Shown: positions 1 through 6,100 of the stretch, piece after piece | How the letters are laid out: the number at the start of each line of letters is the position of its first letter | Numbering within the stretch: the stretch's first letter is position 1 | DNA from: Rickettsiales bacterium | Lineage (GTDB): Bacteria > Pseudomonadota > Alphaproteobacteria > Rickettsiales > UBA3002 | Reading direction: 5' to 3' | Assembly (NCBI GenBank): GCA_027489915.1 | Contig: JAIXZB010000183.1 | Location: 1-7,937 of the forward strand | Length of the DNA stretch: 7,937 nucleotides | The notes under the pieces: model-generated | What the model saw: the letters and a program-made list of their open reading frames with translations, nothing else | Told to the model about the DNA's origin: nothing | Database searches by the model: none | Translations under genes and position numbers: made by a program

Positions 1-342
1 ATTGGCATGCTCCCCCCCAAATCCGACTCAGAAGCACCAGCGATGGAGCCCTACATTGCCCATTCAAGCCACTGGGTGCGCGCCCCACACAGCGGAATAC
101 TCATCACCAAAAAGCGACTAGGCGATTACATCGAGAAAAATGATGTCGTAGGCATAATGAGCAATCCCTTTGGGGATCATGAAGTGCCGATTCATTCTCC
201 TTATAAAGGAATCGTCATTGGCCAATCTATTTTACCTCTGGCCAATGAAGGGGATGCATTGTTCCATATTGCTTCTTTTGACCAGCCTTTCGACTCTATT
301 GAAGAAGAGTTATACCCCTTTATTGACCCAGACCTTCAATAA
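1..342 (+). CDS. Succinylglutamate desuccinylase/aspartoacylase-family protein, C-terminal part (5' end outside window)
   Basis: The frame is open from base 1 and ends at TAA 340-342, so only the last 113 residues are present. The ATG at base 7 is internal and should not be taken as the start. The visible part matches the C-terminal beta-barrel ('lipoyl-like') domain of the AstE/AspA branch of zinc-dependent M14-type deacylases. It has RAPHSGILITKKRLGDYIEK, then a segment with IMSNPFGD and HSPYKGIVIGQ, and ends with GDALFHIASF. In this family the N-terminal domain carries the zinc ligands and catalysis, removing an acyl group from an N-acyl amino acid. That domain lies off the left edge, so activity and substrate cannot be judged. 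The tail after the barrel is acidic (EEELYPFIDPDLQ). No intrinsic terminator is visible after the stop. A seven-C run at 12-18 lies in the frame. Family call fairly secure; substrate unknown. Confidence 0.8.
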   Translation: MGMLPPKSDSEAPAMEPYIAHSSHWVRAPHSGILITKKRLGDYIEKNDVVGIMSNPFGDHEVPIHSPYKGIVIGQSILPLANEGDALFHIASFDQPFDSIEEELYPFIDPDLQ

Positions 343-414
343 TTGGCATGCACGCGCAATAAATATCCATATATTTCATTGCATTATATTTTTATTCGCA
401 CCTAAAATTATTTT

Positions 415-435
415 ACTAGGCATATACTGCCTAGT
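415..435. promoter_or_regulatory. Dyad 1: palindromic protein-binding site candidate
   Basis: The arms ACTAGGCA and TGCCTAGT are exact reverse complements separated by five bases (TATAC). The core TAGGCA-N5-TGCCTA occupies 417-433. The same core recurs at 457-473. It lies about 150 bp upstream of the predicted sigma-54 start site, which is a normal distance for an enhancer bound by a sigma-54 activator. Alternatively it is a repressor operator: it falls between TTTACT (412-417) and a weak -10-like TTATGG (435-440) with 17-bp spacing. The binding protein is unknown. Confidence 0.6.
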
Positions 436-456
436 TATGGTATAAGTTACTTGCAG

Positions 457-473
457 TAGGCATTTATTGCCTA
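457..473. promoter_or_regulatory. Dyad 2: second copy of the TAGGCA-N5-TGCCTA site
   Basis: The arms TAGGCA and TGCCTA are identical to those of the first dyad, while the five-base spacer differs (TTTAT against TATAC). Conserved arms with a free spacer are what a dimeric DNA-binding protein would leave. Its centre is 40 bp from that of dyad 1, close to four helical turns, so both sites would lie on roughly the same face. As an alternative, it exactly fills the 17-bp gap between a weak TTGCAG (451-456) and TTTAAA (474-479), as a repressor site in a sigma-70-type promoter would. Confidence 0.6.
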
Positions 474-550
474 TTTAAATACAAAACAAAGCATCGGCAA
501 GTAAAACACCTCTACAATAAAAACAATACCTTAGTTCCTCGTACAGAATG

Positions 551-567
551 TTGGCACGGCATGTGCA
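551..567 (+). promoter_or_regulatory. Sigma-54 (-24/-12) promoter candidate
   Basis: The sequence TTGGCACGGCATGTGCA fits the RpoN consensus YTGGCACG-N4-TTGCW with one mismatch (GTGCA in place of TTGCA). The invariant GG (553-554) and GC (565-566) are exactly 10 bp apart, as required. Transcription would start near 577-580, giving a leader of about 45 nt with a small CCCG-CAA-CGGG stem (582-592) and the ribosome binding site at 610-614. Its position directly ahead of the 71-residue gene and downstream of paired dyads supports it. Confidence 0.65.
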
Positions 568-609
568 TAACTTCCAATATCCCCGCAACGGGAAATAAAA
601 AACGAAACA

Positions 610-614
610 GAGAG
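610..614 (+). promoter_or_regulatory. Ribosome binding site that decides the start at 624
   Basis: The purine-rich GAGAG/AGAGG stretch ends about 9 nt before ATG 624, a workable spacing. The in-frame ATG at 561 has no comparable site and lies inside the -12 element of the predicted promoter, so 624 is preferred. Confidence 0.55.
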
Positions 615-623
615 GCAACGAAA

Positions 624-839
624 ATGACAAGACAACAACAGGAAGTGCAAAACGTAATTCAATCTATGGCCGAAGAACAGGTTCTGTTCCTCAAGAATAG
701 ATACAAAATGAACCCTGATGAGATTATCGATCTCTACACAGGTCAGCGCCAGTCGAATGCCACCTATAGCGATGCGATACGATCGATTATGGTATTCAAC
801 ATGCAAAACGCCCGAAAGCACGGGTTCGTGGCAAGTTAG
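624..839 (+). CDS. Small hypothetical protein, 71 residues
   Basis: I do not recognise this protein. It starts MTRQQQEVQNVIQSMAEEQV and ends KHGFVAS. It is hydrophilic, has no signal peptide, no membrane segment and no cysteine, and reads as mainly helical. A possible adaptor or regulator would fit, but no fold can be assigned by eye. A Pro at residue 31 (KMNPDE) probably separates two helical parts. An in-frame upstream ATG at 561 would add 21 residues (MCITSNIPATGNKKRNREAT and one more). I reject it because it overlaps the -12 promoter element and lacks a ribosome binding site. The gene appears monocistronic: its own sigma-54-type promoter and paired dyads lie upstream and an intrinsic terminator follows 53 nt after the stop. 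That transcription-unit structure is the best evidence that it is real. It converges with hisI. Confidence 0.7.
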   Translation: MTRQQQEVQNVIQSMAEEQVLFLKNRYKMNPDEIIDLYTGQRQSNATYSDAIRSIMVFNMQNARKHGFVAS

Positions 840-891
840 GTCGCACAATCTAGCAGACCGCACCACATATAGAACACACCATCCTCTCTCT

Positions 892-916
892 GGGGCCTGC
901 AAGGGCCCCTTTTTTT
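892..916 (+). terminator. Intrinsic terminator of the 71-residue gene
   Basis: The inverted repeat GGGGCC (892-897) and GGCCCC (904-909) encloses a six-base loop, TGCAAG, and is followed at once by seven T (910-916). This is a strong factor-independent terminator reading rightwards. On the opposite strand the stem is followed by AGAGAGAG rather than a U tract, so it would not work equally well for hisI, which arrives from the right. Confidence 0.9.
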
Positions 917-927
917 ATCAGCGACTT

Positions 928-945
928 ACATTAAAGATCTAATGT
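928..945. other. AT-rich dyad downstream of hisI, weak terminator or nothing
   Basis: ACATTA (928-933) and TAATGT (940-945) are perfect inverted repeats with a six-base loop, lying 11 nt beyond the hisI stop. The stem is AT-rich and no U tract follows in the hisI direction, so it is at best a weak 3'-end element for the virB8-virB9-hisI transcript. Chance is possible for a six-base arm. Confidence 0.25.
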
Positions 946-955
946 GGATAAGTGC

Positions 956-1417
956 TTAGAGAATAGTTGGGTTTGGCGCATCGCCATATACTTTGAGCGG
1001 ATCAAACATTTTTTCCGTTTCCGTAAAACGCAGTGCGGCAGAATCTGCCGAGGCCCCCGTAGGAATCGCGCGATAAAAACAACTACGATATCCAACATGG
1101 CAACTGGCATCACCCGGAATATCCACCGAAATCCACACCGCATCCTGATCATCGTCAATGCGCATTTCTTGCACTTTCTGCACAAGGCCACTGGTGGCAC
1201 CTTTATGCCATAACACCTTACGACTGCGGCTAAAATAATGCGCTTCACCCGTTTCTATGGTTTTGCGTAACGCCTCTTCATTCATATAGCCAAGCATCAA
1301 CACCTCGCCTGTTTTGGCACTGGTGGTAACACAGGCAATCAGCCCCTCAGCATCGAATTTTGGCGCAAGCTCATTGCCCTCTTCAACCTGCTCAATCGTA
1401 ACGCGCTTTGCAAACAT
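956..1417 (-). CDS. hisI: Phosphoribosyl-AMP cyclohydrolase HisI (monofunctional)
   Basis: HisI catalyses the third step of histidine biosynthesis in the cytosol, opening the adenine ring of phosphoribosyl-AMP. The 153-residue product shows the family signature in order: FDAEGLIACV (21-30), TGEVLMLGYMNEEAL (36-50), TGEAHYFSRSRKVLWHKGATSG (from 56), the acidic metal site RIDDDQD (86-92), and SCHVGYRSCFYR (105-116) with the two zinc cysteines C106 and C113. HisE is absent, so this is not the HisIE fusion. A 37-residue tail follows the core and ends FDPLKVYGDAPNPTIL. Unusually, the cysteine expected in the usual D-C-D-x-D motif is Asp89 here. The start at 1417 has AGGA 7 nt upstream. It lies 35 bp behind virB9 on the same strand with no terminator between, so it is probably co-transcribed although functionally unrelated. 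The first two HisI signature blocks leave little doubt about the family. Confidence 0.95.
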   Translation of the reverse strand: MFAKRVTIEQVEEGNELAPKFDAEGLIACVTTSAKTGEVLMLGYMNEEALRKTIETGEAHYFSRSRKVLWHKGATSGLVQKVQEMRIDDDQDAVWISVDIPGDASCHVGYRSCFYRAIPTGASADSAALRFTETEKMFDPLKVYGDAPNPTIL

Positions 1418-1452
1418 GTATGTATCCTGTGAAAATGGTTCCGAGAGGTTAT

Positions 1453-2280
1453 TTAGTTAAAAACTCGGTCAATCCAACCTTTTTCTTCAGGAATCGGCTT
1501 GGAGGGTATAGGCACCGCCTCATTGTATACACACATTAAATCGGGCCCACGACGCATGGTGAATACCGGAGAAACACGCTCCACCACCACATAGTTACCG
1601 CGTTTCCTGAAGTTGATAAGCTCTTCATTACCCGCCGAATCCACATGAAAGATTGCAGGAAGCTCCGCATTTAGATCACGAAATTCAAAATAAGTGAAAT
1701 TACCATCATCAAAAATACGAATAGGCGATATAGAATCCGCACCGCGTACGCTGTAGTTAAAGTTATAGCGCTCTGGGTACGCCTCAATGTCAGGCATAGC
1801 CTCAAACTGAGTGAATTCAAGCGCTGCACTGTCATTCTGCGGATACACAAAGCGCACCGTAAAAATCATCTCATCATCGCGGATATTATTGGTTTCTTCG
1901 GCATGCAGCTCGAAGAAATACGTGCGCTGATCAGTGATAACCGTAAGGTTGGTCGTAGCATTTTGCTCGATAGGCTTCAAAAACAACCTGTTCTCAGCAG
2001 GATTCACCATCCATGCAACCGAATCCCCAATTGATACCGTCTGTACCTTTTCATCTTCCGAAAACTCGATACTCGATTGGTAACCATAATGGCCAATAAA
2101 CTGATACACTTCATTCGGGCTGTAGCGCACCGTACGAATACGCCTATCGGTTGAAATTGGTCGTGGCTCTTGCAAGGCATGTGCCTGCGATGATAACGTG
2201 ATTATGGGCAAACTTAGACAAAAAGCAGCCGCATAGATTGCAACACAAGCCCCATGAAAAACAGACCACTTAGCGGACAT
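1453..2280 (-). CDS. virB9: VirB9/CagX-family type IV secretion core protein
   Basis: VirB9 proteins form the periplasmic/outer-membrane ring of type IV secretion systems with VirB7 and VirB10. From ATG 2280 the product has 275 residues. A signal peptide ends at S-Q-A-H-A (cleavage after A35) after a hydrophobic core from about 11 to 29. The N-terminal beta domain starts at RRIRTVRYSPNEVYQF and includes GDSVAW and NRLFLKPIEQNATTNLTVIT. The C-terminal domain contains DGNFTYFEF, NFRKRGNYVVVER and FTMRRGPDLMCVYNEA. The mature protein has one cysteine, C250, 25 residues from the end. This is where VirB9 of Agrobacterium carries the cysteine that bonds to VirB7, though that equivalence is an inference. 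The start at 2325 would add 15 residues (MFSKLQRKAPTRGLR) and spoil a compact signal peptide. The 2280 start overlaps the virB8 stop by 11 nt, with GGGG 7 nt upstream. No VirB7 or VirB10 gene is in the window. Confidence 0.88.
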   Translation of the reverse strand: MSAKWSVFHGACVAIYAAAFCLSLPIITLSSQAHALQEPRPISTDRRIRTVRYSPNEVYQFIGHYGYQSSIEFSEDEKVQTVSIGDSVAWMVNPAENRLFLKPIEQNATTNLTVITDQRTYFFELHAEETNNIRDDEMIFTVRFVYPQNDSAALEFTQFEAMPDIEAYPERYNFNYSVRGADSISPIRIFDDGNFTYFEFRDLNAELPAIFHVDSAGNEELINFRKRGNYVVVERVSPVFTMRRGPDLMCVYNEAVPIPSKPIPEEKGWIDRVFN

Positions 2281-3043
2281 TCTTAAACCCCGGGTTGGCG
2301 CTTTGCGCTGTAGCTTGCTGAACATTGTAACTTACCACTTGAAATTCGGGATGCTTAAACTTTGTAACTTTTTGCCCTGTCACGCTATCAAGTTCCGTCT
2401 GAGCTTGCAATGGGGTGTATATAAATTGCATGTTTACAACAAATCCCACCACTTCTTGGCTGTTAGTACCACGCACAGATGCATCAAAACGCACTATGGC
2501 CTGATTGGGGTTTATTTCCTGATTTATCTCAACCGAGGTCACCTCAACTATCCTTCGCATCCAAGGATCTGAAAAAAGCAACTTAGGGGAAGCTGGATTT
2601 GAAACATCAATATAACGATTGTAATCATCAAGCACAGCTTGACTGCTGTAATTAGCCACAAACTTAGCACTTGATTCAAACAAATCCTGAGAATAACGCT
2701 CTCGATACTCTACGTAATGTCCGACAAAAAAACGCATGAGAGCAAAATCTTGCGTTTCACTATGGTCTTTGCGCAATTTATGGATCTGAGGAATCTTATT
2801 TAGCGTATCATTATTTCGCACATAAAAAGGAAATATGCTTGAAATAGGCAATATGTTCATCACTGCCATTACGGATATAACGAGCGTCACTGCTGCAATG
2901 GCAACAGTGAGCATGTAGAAGCTGCGCTCCGCTATCGGGTTAGAAAACAAGACGAAATACCATTTTCTTGCTTCATTAAAGTACTCTCCTGTGCGGATGC
3001 TTTCCTGAATGGAATCCGCTGCCTGTGGACGGCGTTTATTCAT
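2270..3043 (-). CDS. virB8: VirB8-family type IV secretion assembly protein
   Basis: VirB8 is a bitopic inner-membrane protein that nucleates assembly of type IV secretion systems. This one has 257 residues, about the normal length. A cytoplasmic N-terminus of some 42 residues (MNKRRPQAADSIQESIRTGEYF onward, with EARKWYF) precedes one membrane helix at about 43-62 (YMLTVAIAAVTLVISVMAV), then a periplasmic NTF2-like domain. That domain contains FFVGHYVEYRERYS, the long SSQAVLDDYNRYID helix segment, and KFKHPEFQVVSYNVQQ (228-243), which corresponds to the family's conserved NPLGFQVTSYRV. The usual Asn-Pro-x-Gly turn reads His-Pro-Glu-Phe. A Ser/Gln/Asn tail follows. The start at 3043 has AAGAGA about 11 nt upstream. 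It is the first gene of the minus-strand operon, divergent from the 1003-residue secreted protein, and its stop overlaps the virB9 start. Confidence 0.9.
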   Translation of the reverse strand: MNKRRPQAADSIQESIRTGEYFNEARKWYFVLFSNPIAERSFYMLTVAIAAVTLVISVMAVMNILPISSIFPFYVRNNDTLNKIPQIHKLRKDHSETQDFALMRFFVGHYVEYRERYSQDLFESSAKFVANYSSQAVLDDYNRYIDVSNPASPKLLFSDPWMRRIVEVTSVEINQEINPNQAIVRFDASVRGTNSQEVVGFVVNMQFIYTPLQAQTELDSVTGQKVTKFKHPEFQVVSYNVQQATAQSANPGFKNVR

Positions 3044-3125
3044 ATTACGGCCAATCTCTTTTTCTACTGCAAGTTAAATTGAATTGTGATAAAGTAAATA
3101 CAAATTTAAAGTTATTTTACAAGCT
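3044..3125. promoter_or_regulatory. Divergent intergenic region between virB8 and the large secreted protein
   Basis: This 82-bp AT-rich stretch must hold the leaders, and probably the promoters, of both divergent units. For the rightward gene TTGTGA (3084-3089) followed 16-17 bp later by TTAAAG/TAAAGT is possible but weak. I see no convincing dyad and no copy of the TAGGCA-N5-TGCCTA element. The rightward gene has no clear Shine-Dalgarno sequence (the bases before ATG 3126 are TTTTACAAGCT). The role is inferred from the layout rather than from motifs. Confidence 0.4.
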
Positions 3126-6100
3126 ATGCACATCTATTTGCGTTCACCGCAACCCGCATCCGCCCTAGCGTTTACGCAGGTTTTTGGCTATGATTACTAC
3201 CGTGATTTATTCAAAGCTCTACTATTTGCTTCGTTCTTAAGCATGGTAATAGCTAGTAGCGCAGAAGCTGCTCTTCACCAAGACGAAGATAATACGGTGT
3301 CTGACATTGTTATTGAATGTGGCGAACCACCCGAAAGCAGCGGTGGCGGTGGTGGCGGAGGAAGCGATCCCGGTGATGCATCCACAAAAAACCGAAAAAT
3401 GTACGGTCCCTGCTCAGTGCAACCCACCCCTCATCGCACTACTCCCAAAAGCTCGCCAATCAGCGACTTGAACCCCAATGCATTTGTCTATCTTAAAAAC
3501 AAAGGTGACAGCAATAGCGGTGGTGGCAGTGGAAATAGCGGTGGCGGAGAAGACGACTCTAAAGAACGCGTATGGCAAGATGCAGCTTATGGCCGCGGAA
3601 CACCTGGTGATGCACTCACCTCTAAACGCCCAGTGGGCGATGATAAGCCAATAAACGAAGATAAAGATATTTCTTCGGAATACGACAAGCCTGGTGCCAA
3701 ACCACGCCTCAATGCCGCACGCCCGATGATTAAACCAAGCCAAAAACCCAAGGATCGCAAGGAAGAAGCCTGCTTAAACCGCGTAAAATGGGATAATGCC
3801 GTCAACCAAACTATCATGGAAGCTGCTAAGTTTCCTTTTAACAAAGAAGGTCAGCGTCAAATTGCTTGGGAAGATGAATCAAAGCCAGGCGGAAAACTAT
3901 CTTTGAAGAATCACTGCCAAGGCCTTAAAATGACCATGGATGGTAAAGAAGAATACAAAGCAGGAACATACATTAAAGCCGCATATGAAAAATCCCTCCG
4001 CGATCCTAATTATAGATTAACTGGAAGCAGTGCATCTAGCGCCTTCAAAACGGAACCAACCGGTCCACTCTTTGCTAGCCTCATTGCAAATGCAAATGCC
4101 GCCAAGGGAGAAGGTGAATTTGATGAGCCTGGTGTTGAGGGTTTGCAGCAATATGAAAATAAATATCCCGAATGCTCACAGTGCGAAAATATTCGTATTA
4201 ACCAGATTTTATCTGTTCCTCAGGAAGAGATTACGGATGTAACGCACCCCTTCACGCCCCGTTGGCATTACAAAGATAATGAAAGAAATGAATTTTCTCC
4301 CAAAGGCAAAGAATATGCAAAATATGAAAAAGATAACGTGCGCTGCGCTGGAGATGCCGAAAAAAACAAGGTCAAAGTAGATATTCTCGAATTTAGAAGA
4401 CCGCCCTTTGAAAAGGGAATCAACCAACGCATTACACAAAACCAACAATGCTTCAGAAACCAAATCAGGGCATGCTGTACTAAAGCTGGCTGCAAGCCAG
4501 TTCCGTGCTGGAAGTGCTTTGGCCAAAACGGAAAGACTGACACCCCCCCTTGTTCAACAAGGCACAATCAGGAAGATTTAACTGTATTGAACGCATACAA
4601 GTCGCTTGTACCAAACAGAAAACTTAACTGCCAAACATCTGCCGCAAGCCTATGCGAAAAGCTTCGTGCTCCCTACAGAATGGTTAATAAACTCAAAATC
4701 AGGCGCGCACAAAAAGGACACCCAAAAGATAGACTGCCCAATGGCGCACCAGAAGGTTATTCCCACATTGAATATTTTGCCAACCGGATGCCATATCCTA
4801 TTCAACATGATACTGGCCGCGCAATTCAAGACACACCCAGCACTACACAGCTAGCAACCGATTTTGCTGGGCAATATGCAACCTTGGTAGGTGTCGGAAG
4901 AGAAAAACGCTCGGCAGGTGGCAGTGGTAGCAGTTCAACAACCACATTTATCGATTCTAACGAAACAGCTTTCGCTAACTTATTTGGGCTGTCTTCTCCT
5001 GCCCACGCCGCCAGCTCAAGTAGCGGTAGTAGTGGCGGAGAACCGACCAACAAAGAAAAAGATGAACGCTGCATGATGGGCGGCTGGGGCAAAGATGCTC
5101 AATGCTCAGGTATGAAATTTAAAAAACCTAATCCTATGACAAGCTGGACAGAGCTTAAAGCATATCAAGCGCGCACCATTCAGGATTACTCTATTGCCTG
5201 CATAGGGCAATATCACAAACTTTACTCGCCAGGTAACGCGGAAGGAAAAGCACTCATGCGTGCAGGCGGGGTATATGAACGTGAAATATGCTCTAAAAAA
5301 GATGATAAAGGTAACTCAACAGAGTGTGGTGGAAGCTCATCTGGTGGTGCATCATCTGGCGGCGGCTCAAGCACCGGAGGTTCGTCTGGCAGTGGTGGTG
5401 GAAGCAGCGGCAAAGAGTTTTGGGAAAAACGCCAACAACAATGGCCTCTCGCCTATCGCGGCCGCATGTGTAATAAAAAAGACTTCGATGAAGATCAGAA
5501 AAAAGATTGTAAGAAACGCGAGTGTTTCCCATTCTTTGGCGTAAAAGATGGCAAATGCCCAGAGCTTAAAACAGGACTAGATGAAGCGAAACCTGGTGAT
5601 ATCATCCTCATGTTCGCAGGTGGCGTAAAAGAGGAAGACTCTGGCGGCGCTTCTTCTGGAGGCGCTTCCTCTGGCAGCTCTACATCATCAACCAGTAGTT
5701 CATCCAGCGGGTCTGACAGCGATGATGAGAAAAAACCTCTCATGCCTACACTAGCATACGTTAAAGCTGCCCATAACAGTGCAAGCACCAAAGATTACAA
5801 AGATTGCTCACAAGACAAAAACTGCAATCTTATTGTTGAAAGCTCGGATGATGGTCAGTTCCCTGATGCATGCGGGAATTCATTCAATTGGGGAGGCGCA
5901 TTATCGCGAACACTCTACAAACCAGGAAATATGCCTGAATCTTACAAAGAGAAAATTAAGGATATTCAAAAGAAAAACGATGTAAAAAATCCATCCACTA
6001 ATTGCGTGAACCCTCAGTTTGGTGCATGCGAATATGAAGATTGGGATAAAGCAAAAGTCTACAGGCCTTCAGACGATGTAAGGGATAAAGAAAATGGTGG

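Noticed and set aside
1..351. Exact 10-mer ATTGGCATGC at 1-10 and at 342-351
   Set aside because: The flanks differ apart from the 10-mer and one copy is coding; probably chance rather than att sites or a duplication.
344..358. TTGGCATGCACGCGC as another sigma-54 promoter
   Set aside because: The GG-to-GC spacing is 9 rather than 10 and TGGCAT departs from TGGCAC; no gene starts close after it.
480..550. IHF site between the dyads and the sigma-54 promoter
   Set aside because: The region is A/T-rich but no stretch fits WATCAANNNNTTR on either strand well enough.
561..623. Upstream in-frame ATG for the 71-residue gene
   Set aside because: It overlaps the -12 element of the likely promoter, lacks a ribosome binding site, and would add an unremarkable basic 21-residue leader.
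531..902. Minus-strand open frame of 123 codons over the 71-residue gene
   Set aside because: It reads back through the terminator stem and the promoter, has no ribosome binding site and a composition without any recognisable domain; an overlap artefact.
2278..2325. Longer VirB9 start at 2325
   Set aside because: It adds a charged 15-residue leader ahead of a good signal peptide and increases the overlap with virB8; 2280 has the better spacing and a purine tract.
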